Below, one piece after another: positions 24,375 to 37,044 of a stretch of DNA of 64,000 bases. Each line of letters begins with the position of its first letter. The first letter of the stretch is position 1. The stretch comes from Acanthochromis polyacanthus (Eukaryota; Chordata; Actinopteri; Pomacentridae), in the NCBI RefSeq assembly GCF_021347895.1, contig NC_067120.1, positions 16,167,361-16,231,360 of the forward strand, given 5' to 3'. The position numbers were made by a program, and so were the translations under genes. The notes beneath the pieces are model-generated. The model was not told where the DNA came from. It worked only from the letters and a program-made list of their open reading frames with translations, and did no database searches.

Positions 24375-27300
24375 TTTATAGAGAGCTAAGTCTCTGTGCT
24401 GAAGTCCTGTGCTACTGATGTATGTCCCCATGGATGTGATGTGAAATCTTTTCTGTCTCCTGCATGTGTCCCCTGTGCTGCTTCTTCTGCAATTCTTTGC
24501 TATTGTACATGGATCCCAGTGGAATTTCTGGGATGTTACAGAATTCCCTGGCATGTGCTTCAAAAGGTGAAGTCTGGGAATTTAAATAAGATTTCAACCG
24601 AAGTCAGAAAATTGAAGAGAAATGAATTAATTGGTCATTTTTACACAGACAGTACACTTTGTAGTACTGTGAATAACACTGTTATTGTGAGATCAACAAG
24701 TTTCAACATTTGGCCTCAAATCACAGCAACAGGAAGCCTCAAAACGTAACTTCTTACAATTACATTTTCTACATTTACCATGTTGATATGCAGATGAAAA
24801 GTAATGACGGATGACCTTCAGGAGCTGATAAGACACTGGTTGTTTGTTGTCACCTCCACAGTTATGCCTAATTGTGGCTGTAATATTAACTGAATTGGTT
24901 CTTTTGCAAGCATGAAGCCTCCTTTAAACCTTATGCAAAAATGAAGCTGTCTGGTTCATTCTGTAGATCTACATGACAGGGATTCTTTAAAGTGGAAGGT
25001 GTTTGTATTTACCCCCTCTGGTGAAAATCAGTTATTTTACCTCTTCTTAAAAATGACTATATGGTGTCTAGATTTTGACTTTTAGGGGTTTTTTTTATGT
25101 AACAAAACAAATAAATTGATCCTGTACTTGTGGTAGTGCTTTGTGTATTGATATTCTTCTTCAAAATTGGTTTCTGGTTCGAACATGTCTGGCTAAGTCA
25201 CTCCAATATTATAACTTGCCATTGCTTATCACAGACCAGTTTTACAAGCTTTACGTAGTCATAGTTGAGCTTGTGTGCTTGAATTGCAGTGAGTGGTGAA
25301 GGCTGGGATAAGAGGGAGGCATGGACTTCACAGATCTGCACATTCAAGAGGAGGAAATAGTGTAAATCTAATCCATTTTAAAATAGGAACTTAATTTTTT
25401 AAATGGAAGAAATTTCTAAATCTGCAACTTCAAAATGCAGAGATGACTTTTGGGAGTTAAATCAACAAGCAAGTACTAATTTGGTAAATATTGTACACAT
25501 GCAGTGTAATTACTGCAATTAAAGATGAAGAAATACGCTTCGTGTTTCTAAGCAGAGCCCTGCTTCTGAAAAACGCCATCTTTAGTCCCTGCTGTGCTTT
25601 TTCTTTACACCAGGAAGTATTTCACTCCCTAGGTCATACAAAAGCACCGAATTGCATTTGTAAGGTTTATATGTGTTTAAGTGAGCCCCAGCAGGACACC
25701 TGGCCGTCTCATTCATTCAGTGATTTAGTTGTTTTCATGTAAAAATAATAAGGCAATCAAAAGAATGCGTGGAATTTGTTATTGCTTTGTCACTTTAATT
25801 GAGTTAAGATTTCTTTGCTAGTATTCACATATAGTTTACTCAGCGCCTGCTGTTAAAAACTGCGTTGTATGTTTAATAAAGCGTGGACGGCATGTTTTAT
25901 TACAGCAGGCGAGAGCTGCAGGTCAGCAAATAGACCTAATGGTGCAAAAAATCAACATAAAACAACGACCGTATGTAGTGTCCCGTGCCTGGATGTTTAT
26001 GAGCCCTGAGCTAGGCATACAGTAAATCACCTCTTATAATCAGGGCCATTGCCATTGGTCGTGTATAAGATGAGTAATATGAGTTATATTCCTCATATTG
26101 CTTGGCTGTCATCCCCTTCATTCAGTCCCCCCGCCTCACAAACCAGTGTGAGGCTATCAGCGACGACCTTGCCACTGTACCACCGCTCCAGCTGGAAGTG
26201 ATAGATACTCACTCTCTATGACAGCCGGGCCTTTTTGTATAAGAAAAGCCTTATTGATTCATGGACCAATAAATACGCACACAAGCGGTTCTACCTCGTC
26301 TGCTCCTCCCCCTCTATTTGGGTGCCTCTGTTTCTGTCTTTTTTTCTTTGTGTCCACTCGATGAGAGGAACGGCAGTAAAGTTCTCGTCTTATCAGCCTA
26401 TCAGCGCTGTGCCAGGCCTGATGGCAGAAACAATGGAAGGTCCACAGGAGGTTGTGCATCAGCCACCAATTGTGGAGTCTTATCATTGCCGTGCCTCATC
26501 AGTGGCTGCCAATCAAGCGACTCTCAGGCCACCCACAGAAAGAATGGCCTCGGCCTTGTGTTCCTGAGATAACCTCCTCCGTCCTGAAGGCTCACTGTGC
26601 TCAGTGGATTAAGTATCGATCATAACAACGCTGAAAATGGAGTTATTATTTTCTGCATGTGTCATTACAGAAGTGTCTGCTGGCTCTCATGTGGTAGATG
26701 GCCACTTGTGGCGAATTTATATTAGTGTCATAAGTCAAAATGAAAGAAGAAATGTAGCTGCTTTACCTGCAGGCCGTCTTCTTTTACATTAGTGTGATAT
26801 TGATTATCGTGAACATAAGTCATTTATTTTTGGTTCAACCAGTAGGCTTTATTGCAGCCATTTATACTATTAATATATGAAAAAGGTCTGACTTTCTATC
26901 CGTCTTAAAACTTATTATGAGAGTGGCAACTAGTCATGGCGGTGTTGAATCCTTCCTCTACTTCAGCACATAAATAGAAGGCCAATTTCCAACCACCAAA
27001 CACTGAAGACATTCACAAATGTGTCAGTGAGAGACGGTATGCATGTTCATTTTTCAGCCACGTACGATGCTGTTTGGTTTCACTTCACCAGCTAGCTTAA
27101 GTATGTCATTACCATAGCAACCAATATAGATTCAACAGCTTAACCATGCATGGCTCAGATTCAGGCAAAGTTCTCGTCATACATCTAAAAATAATATATA
27201 AATCTGGATTTGGAACAGTCGCGCCAATTCACAGCCAAAATGTCTCGTAACCAAGCAGAAAGATAGAAAATTACATTTTTCAATGGAACGTGCCTTTGGG

Positions 27301-28851
27301 CTCGCATTTTCCTGGTTAGCATACAATCTCTGCCTGAAATGCCATGCGGAGTTTCAGGGGTGCCTTAATTGCACCACGGTCCCAGACACACTATTGATTT
27401 CTAGAACATTTCTCATCAAATAATAAAATATGCCTAGTGTGCCGTATATTACATTTCACATGTCCTTATAGTGACCTTTGATTGCAAACACGATAGCTGA
27501 GACTGGCTGTATGTGAATGTCACATTGATTAGGATTGGATGCTGTTGTTTAGCATGTTTTTCTCCTCGCACTTTACTGGTGAAATAAGACACTGTCACCG
27601 GCTGGGGGCAGCCGTCCGTCATGATTAGCGCTCTTGCACTTTCATAGCGAACGGATGGAAGCATGTTAAACTAAAATATGTGCCTGGCCAATTCATAACC
27701 AGCTGAGTAAGAAATATCACAAGTGTCACTTCTTTCAACCTTGAGCTGGTTAATGCATGGTGTCAATGTGCAGGCCATGACTAAATACCTCCCTCTAATA
27801 TGTGATTTATCGCTGTTTATTGCCAGTGATTTGTGTTTTTATGGTGCGAATGTTGATATAAAAACAGTGTTTGTTAATTTTTTTGCGTGAAATTTAGTTT
27901 TATTAGACCAGCCGTCAACTCCACTATGCGGTCAGACTGTTGATTCAGTCGAGCTGATTTAAGAGGAAACCACTTTTCATCAAAAAATAAAATATTTTTC
28001 CCTGCAGTGGAATTATTCTCCAGTTTATCCTAATGATATCACTTGACATTATCTTAACCAGGTGACTGCAACGTTTCACATCTGTGGTAGTTTCAGAATC
28101 GAGTTATGGCTTAACTGTAGCTAACCTCAACACAATGGAAGCATATCCAATCACATTTGTGTGAAAAATGAGACGGGCCATATTTTCAATTACATTTCAG
28201 CATAAAGGGATTGTTAATCCTGTCTCCCGTGCTGCCAGAAGCGGTTAATGAATTTGCTTATCCTCCAAGATACTGATGTGACTTGCCTCCGCTTGGGAAG
28301 AACACAGAAAGCGGTCCCTGTCTTTGTCCTCCTCGCACAATAACTGTGTCTGATTGTAATGGATGCAAATCTATTCACAGCAAGGTTAAACAGTGTGTTT
28401 TGCACAAGCTGCTGCTCTGTTTATGTACGAAGTTGTATCAGATGATCTCATATGCTGAAACCTCGAGCCATGATTTGCAGAATGCAGCAGCCTCCTCTGC
28501 CTGATTTGTCTGCTTCGTGATTTATTGGATTGTAGATATTTTCTCATTCACAAATATATGTCTACAGCTTGGAACATGCAGCACTAAAGCTGTGACAGCT
28601 AAATAGAGTTTTTCTCTACGTATTTGTAGGCTGATAAGACCATTCCCTGGCATTTGCTGTGGTTGTACTTCTAATAATATATTAGTAATATTTGTACTTG
28701 AACTGAACTTAAAAACTTTCCTTAAAAAAGTGGTGTCTTCCATTTATTGGTTGACTCCTGTTCTGGAGAAAAGCTTCAAAGCCAGACAGTTGATGTGGAA
28801 AGAAAAAAAAGATCTCCACATAGAACCAGACATAATTTCACAGACTGTCCA

Positions 28852-28965
28852 GCACACTAACATTTGCAAAATAGAACTCAGCAGAAAGTGCAGCTCAGAC
28901 TGATGGAAATGTCATTAGTTTTTCAAAGATCACCAAAGTTATTACAGTTCATTAAGCTGAACAGG
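28852..28965 (+). repeat. dispersed repeat family R1, copy 2 (plus, internally deleted)
   Basis: GCACACTAACATTTGC, then CTGATGGAAATGTCATTAGT, then AAGATCACCAAAGTTATTAC follow the same order as the R1 family. The middle part, which carries the 'GATGGCGC' phrase in copy 1, is missing, so this copy has an internal deletion. See 16560-16885. Confidence 0.6.
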
Positions 28966-29004
28966 CTTGGCATAATGGCCAGACTACTGCAGGATTATGT
29001 AAGT

Positions 29005-29262
29005 AGGGCTGCTACTAATGATTATTTTCATTATTAATTATTCTGACAGTTCATTTCAGTATGAAACCATTCATTATCAAAAAATGCCCTCTACAGTTTT
29101 CCTCAGCCTATGTTGATCCATTTAGATGACCTGACTTATCCATTCTGCACTCCAAGTCCAAAAGATGTTCAGTTTCTTATCATATACAATAATAAAAGGC
29201 AATAAATCATCACATTTGAGAAGCTGGAACCAGCAAATGTGTCTTGAAAAATGGTAGCACAG
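29005..29262 (+). repeat. hAT-like dispersed repeat family R2, copy 1
   Basis: It starts AGGGCTGCTACTAATGATTA, continues with TCCAAAAGATGTTCAGTTTC, and ends with TTTGAGAAGCTGGAACCAGC and CTTGAAAAATGG. This is the block order of a very common teleost non-autonomous element (AGGGCTGCAACTAACGATTA type). The right terminus with its repeated ATTAATCG motifs is missing. The hAT assignment is from memory. Confidence 0.6.
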
Positions 29263-31250
29263 CCTGAAACACCTTATTTTCCCACATACACAAGATTTGG
29301 TAAAGCAGCTGCAAAATGTTTTATCAGGGCTTCGCAAAAATCTCGACGTTATTAGAATTTATCTGATTTACTCCTACAACACCTGGAAGGCCTAGAAGAC
29401 CTGCAAGAGATTTCATTCTGACCAAAGTGGTGAACCTGTTTACTGGTGATAGCATCAGCAGAACCACACCGCCAGTGGGCAAAAATCTTTTAGTTGGGAG
29501 TAAATTTTCCTGACCATAACTCAGACGCTTGAAGAACATAACACCCAAATGGAAAATAAAACAGCTGCTTTGGTCTTTAATTTGCATCGGGGCCAGCTGA
29601 TGCGCACACTGCTTGGATGCACCAGGTCTGGTTCACATTAGGAAGCAGGTCTGGTCCATCCCAGTTCTGAATCAGTCAACGGTTAGCCCGGTGATGGATG
29701 GTGTATTAATGCTCTCTTTCTATTGTCGCTGTGCATTACACAAATTAGAGCAAACAAATGCCCACCCCCTTCAATCTACCCACCTCCCACACACACATTC
29801 ACACATTTCTCTCCATGCAACGTTGCTCTGCTCGCGCTAATACTACTAATAGGATTTGTGTGGTAGTGTGTGGTATGGTGTTGTTACCTTGATGATGAGC
29901 TAAGCTCCCTTGAATTAACTCCGATGGATGTACAGATGCATTACATCATCACATCTGGCTTACATCACCAGCCCATCACATTTCTCTAAAATGACAGTCC
30001 TGTTCACTGTACTTTCCTTCTTTGTTCTCTTCTCTCTCCAACAGTAACTAATTTGAAAGTCTGTGAAATCGATAAACAAGATGACCCGTATATATGCTAA
30101 AGGTTTTGCACTGTGGGCGTTTTTTTCACAGTCTGGTGTGCAGTGTGTGTGGGCGTTTGTGTGGGTTGCCTGTCTGAGACGTTTGTGCTACATGTATGCA
30201 CCATGCATGTTCATACGTACATACACGCACACACACGTAGAGGTGACACGGTCACCGTCATTAGACCTTCACAGGCATCTGCTCATGCCTGCGACGTGAC
30301 GTGATCCTTCACCTTCTACATGACAGTTGCCCATTTAGCACTAAATTTATGCCGCCCATGCCCTTTATCAATGCATTCTGGGGATTCGGTGGTGGAGGGG
30401 GGCAGATAGAGGGCGTCACTCAGCATCCCGGCTTTGATTTGTGTCCCTGCTTTTACTCAACCAGACACACCAATGACATGTTGGGCTTTTGAGAAGCTCT
30501 GATGGATGCTCCAGTTATGCAGATTCTGTGTGTGTACATTAGATAAAATCTGAATTCATCCCAGTGGAGCGAGTCTGTCTGCGGTATAATAGACATATTC
30601 GTTATATTTCAGATGAAGCAAAATCCAACTGCAGTAACTCAGTTTTTTTTAATTATTTTTGTTAATAAAGTATAGCCTGGCAGATACTGGATTGTTAAGG
30701 CTAATACCATTAACATTCAGTAGTTTTAAAAATGACCTTTTCTTAATTTCCCATGCAGCCCTAACATTAACACCCATATAGACAAATAGAAATCTTTACA
30801 CATAGATTATAAAAAAAGTTTGAAAAAATATGAGGCTCTTACTGAACAAAACAAATAATTTAACAGATCACTCTTTGTAAAAGATCTGTATTATTAATAT
30901 AGATATTACAGTTACCATTTGATTTGTGACATCACTTTAAGTCCTGCTTCAATACTCACTGGGTCACAAATGTAAAGCACGTGTTGGAACATTACCACCT
31001 GAGATAGCATCAAAAGTGTAACTGTCACAGAGGGAAGATGGCATGAATTTGTAAAATCACTGACATGACAGCTGAAACCCTGAGTCACCTGTGCTCCGTT
31101 GCGTATGTTGTGAACTATAGCCTTTGTGATGTGTGCTAATCACAGTGTTGCAAATTGCTGATTTTGATTTATAATAAATGAATTAGTCAAGTTCAGCCCC
31201 AGTACTAATATATGTAAAATAAGCTGCCACTACCATTGTATTATGTTATA
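29263..31250. other. non-coding stretch, no gene seen
   Basis: An 87-codon minus frame (29324-29587) and two overlapping plus frames at 30.06-30.30 kb have no recognisable domain. A 3' splice-site-like CTCTCTCCAACAG occurs at about 30033-30045, without a following exon that I can support. Short AC-rich patches lie near 29790 and 30225. Confidence 0.45.
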
Positions 31251-31660
31251 TTAGATTAGATTGGATTAGATTAGAACAGTCTTTATTGTGCAAATTTAGG
31301 CAAATGACAACAATATTCATATCATAAAACAGTCCAGTACCATACATAGAAACAGATACAAATAAAAAAATGCCATCAGGTGAGTTATCATGACCATATA
31401 TGCTGCCTAAAGTGCAAGGATTCAAACCTAAAGCTTATTTAGAAACACACACTGAGGGAACAAATGATCTGAGGTATCTGTTTGATTCGGCCCTCTTAAG
31501 GAAGGTACTCCTCTTTCCAGACGGCACAAGTTGAAACTGATGTTCCTCTGTTAATTATGGAGACACTGTGGAGTGTTTTACTAGAATAACACAGCATGTG
31601 GTTTTGTGTGAGACGTTGAGCTGGAGTCAGCTGTTTTGCTGGACACCGCCTCATTTTTCC
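31251..31660 (-). mobile_element. LINE 3' end (Rex1/CR1/L2-type), minus strand
   Basis: On the minus strand the open frame ending near 31437 reads LVPSGKRSTFLKRAE then SNRYLRSFVPSVCVSK followed by a stop. This resembles the C-terminus of fish jockey/CR1-type reverse-transcriptase ORFs (pattern ...GKR..FLKR...NR...SFVPSA). About 160 bp further, the element ends in a tandem tail of TCTAA units (plus strand TTAGA x5 at 31251-31275, one unit varied), the usual 3' signature of such LINEs. The 5' part is lost, as is normal for truncated insertions. The upstream limit near 31660 is approximate. Confidence 0.65.
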
Positions 31661-33589
31661 AGATGTTGTCTGTATGGGGTGCCTATGAAATCACAGCAGC
31701 GGTTGCATCAGTGTGGACAGATTAGAAATTGAAGAAGTTTAAAAGAGTTTCAAGGTCCCAGTGCTTATTAGGTTTGTTCCTTACTGGCAGTCAACCAATT
31801 ATCTGATTGGATATTCAGCATTTTTATCATAAAATGTGCCGCTTCGGCTCTGATGCAGCCACCTCCCTCTATCACGGCACTCAACAGCAATGTCCCACAC
31901 ACAGCACCATCTGAATGGAGATACAAGTAATGGTCCATCAACACTTAAGAATATGTTTATAATTAAACATATATAAACATAAATAAACAAAATAATTTCA
32001 GCAAAGTTTTGTGTTGGAGTCAGTCGACCCCCTATTCCTTTTCTGTCATTGTTTTTACGTATTTCACTTTTATTCCTTAAGCACGGTAACTGGGGTGAAA
32101 CACGCCTCATGAAATCATGACAAGAAGTTATCATTATGGATGAGTTTGTTTGGATTTGTTTTGCTTCTTCGGGAATTAAAAATCTGATCATTATTCGGGG
32201 AGCGTGCTGGTCTGATAGGATTTGGAGATGAAAAGTAGAAAGAAAACAAACACCTGGCGAGGACTTATTATTTTGTTATCACTGCTGCATGAAGTCTGCG
32301 GAGACATTCAAAGCTCTGCGTTTCACTCACAGAATCTGCAAGTGCTGAACAGACACTTTTTATATTTCCCTGGTGAGTGAAAAAAACAACTTCCAAACAT
32401 TCAAGAGGAAGCTGTGAATAATTGAACAAACTGCCTAAGGAGAAGGTCATCGCTCTTTAATGACCTGTGAACTCTTCACCTCACTTAACCTTAAACGCTC
32501 CAGTTCCCCAAATTCAAAATACAGTCATTTATTACATGTTCCCACTTAACCCTTGTGTTATCAAGGAATGCAGTTTACAATTACAGTTTTATGAGAAACC
32601 ACTTCCTGCTCTGTTTGCCCTCCCTTGAGCCACTCCAGCAGAATCTCATTCATAAAACTTATCGATTTCCAAAATCTGATATCGACTCAAGTATGCTCAG
32701 AATGAAGGAAACTCAGTGGAAGTGGGACCTTTTTTCAGCTTTGTTACTCTTAGTAGCTTTCTGTTTGCATAAATTAATGCTTTAAACATCAGATTTGTAA
32801 TGCTATGATAATGTCTTCTAATTAACCAAGGCACATAAAAGCTGTACTGTCGTATGGTAATGAGCTCCATCTTGTGTTTGTGTTGCCACAAAATAATAAC
32901 TAGCTCTAGTGGACTGAAACACTTGAATCTGCATGCATTTTTCATGAAGTTTTGTTTATTGCCCATCCTTAGTTTATGACATTTTAGACGTAATATGTTT
33001 TCTTTTATCTCTCTTAAGCTTTAACCAGCTCTTGTCGAAAATCACGCACAGCTTTCAAAGGCAGACGTTAAAGGTTGAGCAGGTTAACGTCATGTGAACC
33101 CATCCTTCCTTTTCCTTTCCGCCGCTCCATCTGTTTGGAGCCCTCTTCACCTCTTGTCTGAGGGGGAGAAAGTGTGAATGGTAATAGAGACCGACGATCA
33201 TTGCAGGCTACCGCTGCCATTACCCAACCTTTGATAGAGGAGGCCTTTGGAGGGTGTTATCAGAGCCTGCTGTGAGGGCTGAGGCATGCATTATACATGG
33301 GCAGTAACCCCGACACAATGTGGAGACACGCAGAGTTACAGAAATATGTGGCACACACACTGTCAGGTCAGTTAATTATGTGCAGAATCAAACACTGAGC
33401 TTATCTCAAGTCCTTCACACTGTGACTCACAAGCAAATGAAGCACGAAGATGGAATGAAGAGGTTGTTTGACTAAATACAACTGAACATCCTGAATACAT
33501 GATAAAATATTGTATGCAGTATCACTGACATTTTTTCTAAACTAGGTTCAAGACTGAACCTGCGGTCCCTTGTTACGATGCCATGAAGA
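31661..33589. other. non-coding stretch, no gene seen
   Basis: No gene or transposon recognised. The 130-codon minus frame at 31799-32191 has no known motif. The 33.05-33.33 kb part is balanced in composition and looks single-copy. Confidence 0.45.
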
Positions 33590-34951
33590 AGTATGTGACA
33601 GGTTTATATAAAAAATGTATTTATTGAAGCTAAAAGGTTATGCACAACTACCGATAGCTTCCAGTAACTGGAGATCAGTCTGTGACATTGCTGTGGGAGG
33701 AGTTTACACCCTCTTTTCTTTGCGGAACTGCGTCTTTAGAACAACAACAACAAATGGAAATGCAATTGGGGTCAAGGGATGACCTTCTGTATGTTGGTAC
33801 AATTTTTCCTTCACACTGCTTTAGTGCAGCATTGTTTTGTGAATATCAACAACTCTTTGCTAGTACTACTTCCACAACATCTCAATGGGATTCAGGTCCA
33901 GACTTTGACTAAGCCTCTAAAACATTCATTTTATTCTTTGTGAGCCATCATGAGGTGGATTTACTCGCATGCTTGGACTCATTGTCTTGCTGCAAATACC
34001 AGTTCTGCTTGAGCTTAAACTCACAGACTAACAACCTCAATTCTCCTTGAGGATTTTTTGTCAGAAAGCAGAATGTTTGTTTCCCTCTATTCAGTTTCCT
34101 GCAAAGCATCCCTTCATCACTTTACTGTCACCTTCATGCTTTGCGGTAGGTATAATGTTCTTATAGTTGTATTGTGTGTTTGGTTTATACCAGATCTAAC
34201 AGCTGCATTGTCTTTCAAACATGTTCAGCTTTTAACTAATCAGAAAATAGAACACATTCTCCCAGAATGGTTTCAAATCATCCAAGTGTGTTGTGGCAAA
34301 GCTCAGAGCTCCTTAATGTTCTTGTCAGTCAGCATTGACCTCCAGTGGGTGCCATTTTTGCCCAGTGACTTTTAGTTAGTGAGTCATGAACACTGGCCTG
34401 CATTGAGATGAGAGAGAAGTGTGTGTCCTTGGATCTTGGTGACTTCCTTGAGGAGTCAACGTCGAGCTCTTCAAGGAATTTTGAAAGGTTTTCAACTTGT
34501 TGGAGGGTTCACTGTTCCAAGTTTTCTCCATTTGTATTAATGTATCACACTGTGGGTCTGTGGGGTCCCAGGACTTTAGAAAAAGCTGTGTATCCCCAAG
34601 CAGACTGATATATTTCAGTCACCTTCTACCTCATGTCTTCTGCAGTTTCTGTTTTATTTTGTGCCACTGGTGAGACTTTTGAGCCAACTTCATGCTTCTG
34701 AAAATGCCATTGTGAAGTATTGTTTGGATTTTATAGTGCTTGTAGTATTCAGGGCAGTGTGGTAGTTTTTTGAGTTTAGTAATCAAGGGAGTAAATACTT
34801 TTTTCACGTAGGCCCACCTGGTAATAGAATTTGTATTTCATGTTAACTCAGGTTGCTTGTGTTTTATGTTACATTGTATTTGAAGATCTGACACCGTTTT
34901 GTATGAGATAAGAAATCAGGAGGGGGTTGAATGCTTTTTCACAGCCTGTAG
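33590..34951 (-). mobile_element. decayed Tc1/mariner element with transposase pseudogene
   Basis: Read on the minus strand this is a nearly full-length fish Tc1-like transposase remnant. The N-terminal helix-turn-helix region survives as AFSKVLGPHRPTV (about 34555-34595). The catalytic domain survives as KLKQNWYLQQDN (about 33980-34015, second acidic residue kept) and, after a single-base frameshift, LSQSLDLNPIEMLW (about 33870-33912, final E kept). In-frame stops and loss of the start codon make it dead. The right terminus is clear: CTTTTTCACAGCCTGTA ending near 34951, with a second direct repeat TAAATACTTTTTTCACGTAG (about 34793-34812) about 150 bp inside, as in long-TIR Tc1 elements. The left terminal repeat is not recognisable. 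Confidence 0.85.
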
Positions 34952-35409
34952 GCAGGGTTGTGGGACATTGTGTTTTGTTTTTTTATTGTGCTGTGTCCTG
35001 TGTTAACGGAAAACACAAGGCATTCAGTGTGAAAACGCATATATTTGGTCCATGTCATAAACAATTGTGGGACATCACTGATGTATTCAGAAGAATTGAG
35101 GGAGCTAAAAACTAACTGAAGGCAAGAGAAAACTGTGAAAATCTATACTACAGTACCTAGAATTTTAAAAACACAAGCAGAGAGCTGATGTACTGATGGA
35201 AAACATCCCCAACATCTCATTTATAAACGAGGTTTATGAGAGTGGAAGCACTGACTTGGCAACATCTTTTTCCGAGGACACATTACCACAGCAGTGCAGC
35301 ACAGGGACCTGTAATAACAATGAGCCTGACAAAGTATCATCTGCTGACTTTATTTAAACAGAAGACCAGAAGTAAGGTCTGCTACCACTCAGTGGCCATA
35401 TATATATAA
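34952..35409. other. short non-coding gap between transposons
   Basis: No gene or repeat recognised apart from a brief TA run at about 35398-35408. Confidence 0.4.
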
Positions 35410-35753
35410 TTACTGGACTATAATTATTGATGTATTAATGTTTGCTTCACTTTAATGACGCAGCAGGTAATACATTGTCTACTGCGTGGTACCTTGTTTA
35501 TTTCTCCCATGGCGTCAGTAGAAGAAAGAAAGTCTAACTTAATAATACACCATGATGTACACATTGAACCTACATTTATTATAACAAATCTGCAAAGTAA
35601 CTTAGATAAAGTAATCAAGGAAGTGTATGAAGAATTACAGTACTTTTATTTGAATTGCTTTTATAAGTAGAAAATAAAGTAGAAATACATAAAATACTAG
35701 TATCTCAAAATTGTGCTTAATTACAATATGCTTGTGACTACTTTCAGTGACTG
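35410..35753 (+). mobile_element. hAT-type non-autonomous fragment, right half
   Basis: TATTGATGTATTAATGTTTG, then CTGCAAAGTAACTTAGATAA, then AGTAGAAATACATAAAATAC and TCTCAAAATTGTGCTTAATT, ending CTACTTTCAGTGACTG, match in order the right half of the abundant teleost element whose ends read CAGTGGTGGAAAGTAACT. The left half is absent. The copy is strongly diverged, so the terminal CAGTG signature is only partly preserved. Confidence 0.55.
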
Positions 35754-36352
35754 ATAACTGAGAATTTTTTAAGAAAAGGACTCTGTAAAGTGATCCTGCT
35801 TCATTGCTGCCAGTGGTCCAATGCAGGAAACATTCAGTTTTAGTATAAGCCCATAATTTAAGCATTAAAGATCCTGGTACTCTCATACAGCTTTTTCAAC
35901 TTATTGTTCTTAATTAGGCTTGATAGGATCTCCTTGAACTTTTTTTTAACGCTTAAAGTGTGTGCACTGGCTGCTCCGATATAATGGAGAAGTTCCACCT
36001 TTGTCTTCTTGGTTCACAGAATTTGCCGTCCCATTCCTCCATAGCTTTATCCAGCTATACAGAAAATATACACCACTGTCTGTATAATAGACGGTGAGCA
36101 GGTTAGGCAACAAAGAACTGTCAGTTCTTTAGATTTTGTACACCAACAGATTGTCACCATTTTGTGTGATAGCGGAATTCTTGCATCCATAAAATGCCAC
36201 ACAGTGCTTTGGTTGTTAGCAGAAAACAGTGTAGCTCCCATGGACATTATGTTTTTCATCTATTGTAAGGATACTGAGTGGACCATGTAGAGCATAAATT
36301 ACAGTCATTCAAACAAACAAAATGGTGTGACAGAAATAATACGCACTGTGTA
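35754..36352. other. non-coding gap, no gene seen
   Basis: Two minus-strand frames (83 and 70 codons) have no known motif. The 35.9-36.2 kb part may be an old repeat but I cannot name it. Confidence 0.35.
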
Positions 36353-36740
36353 CACTATAAAAAAAATCTGTTAAAAAGGGTGAAAATCTGGCAGCTTGTG
36401 CACTGGACAAGCTAAATGCTGGTGGAATACTGTTGTGTTCAGAAACTGTAAAACTGGTGAAAACAAATGCAAAAATCTGTAAGATAGTTAAGTGATTAGC
36501 TGATTTAACTACAGTGAAACAATGTAATTTTATGGTGACATGCTGTCACACAATGAATTTGAAAAAATACGGACGTTTGATGCGGCTATTGTTTTAGCAG
36601 GTTGTTTTTATGGTTACCATATCAATTGATACTTTTTTCTATGATTTTACTTGTTATTACCTGTAATTTAACAAAATAGGAAAAACCTGTAAAATAGCAG
36701 CATTGATTAAAAAAACTACAGTTAATGACTGTTAAAAACA
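36353..36740. repeat. probable non-autonomous DNA element rich in CTGTAAAA motifs
   Basis: The interval starts CACTATAAAAAAAATCTGTT and ends GACTGTTAAAAACA. It carries repeated CTGTAAAA/CTGTTAAAA motifs in both directions and the phrase GAAAATCTGGCAGC. This matches a common teleost family built from CTGTAAAA units. The ends form only a weak inverted pair, so age or misplacement of the border is possible. Confidence 0.45.
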
Positions 36741-36786
36741 CATTAAGCAAAAGCAAACTCCTGGTGTGCCACAAACCTTGTCCGGT

Positions 36787-37044
36787 TTAAAAACTGTGGC
36801 TCCTCCACTGGGAAGGCTGCTGTTTTCTGTCTTTGTGGTAGCCACAGACCCACCTCTTATTACCAGTGATTATCCTGGACATGAGTGTTGGATCCTCCAG
36901 CCGCTGACTGACACAAAATGTGATGTTTTTTCCTTTTTCTATTGAGAAATCGTGATCACAACCACAAGTGCAATACTGCCTTTGAAAGCATTGTGGCTCC
37001 TGACTCATGAAAGTTACTGCTCGCATACGTTTCATGCACAACAA
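36787..37044 (-). pseudogene. mariner transposase fragment, first catalytic site mutated
   Basis: The minus strand keeps an 85-codon open frame containing VSQRLEDPTLMSRIITGNKR then WVCGYHKDRKQQPSQWRS. It aligns by eye with the mariner family block around the first catalytic aspartate (pattern VITGDE.WVYGY.PETKQQ..QW). The catalytic TGDE is TGNK here, so the D-to-N change alone would kill the enzyme. The rest of the transposase is not recognised on either side. The fragment abuts the CTGTAAAA-type repeat. Confidence 0.75.

Larger units (their letters stand above)
21677..28851. other. longest transposon-free stretch, 7.2 kb
   Basis: No gene and no recognisable transposon is found over 7.2 kb, in contrast to the repeat-dense DNA on both sides. 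It contains a 23-base C run (22259-22281), a short AC-rich patch (about 22569-22592), a GGGAGGGAGGGAG tract (23138-23150) and a perfect hairpin (24340-24374). Several AT-rich segments with TAATTA-type cores (for example around 22945) are compatible with regulatory DNA. Open frames are at most 117 codons with no known motif. Confidence 0.55.

Noticed and set aside
29324..29587. 87-codon minus-strand frame next to repeat family R2
   Set aside because: It may be an old retroelement piece, but no motif allowed a family to be named.
32546..32561. TTAACCCTTGTGTTAT, similar to the left end of the piggyBac MITE
   Set aside because: Only 16 bases match, with no following element body and no second end.
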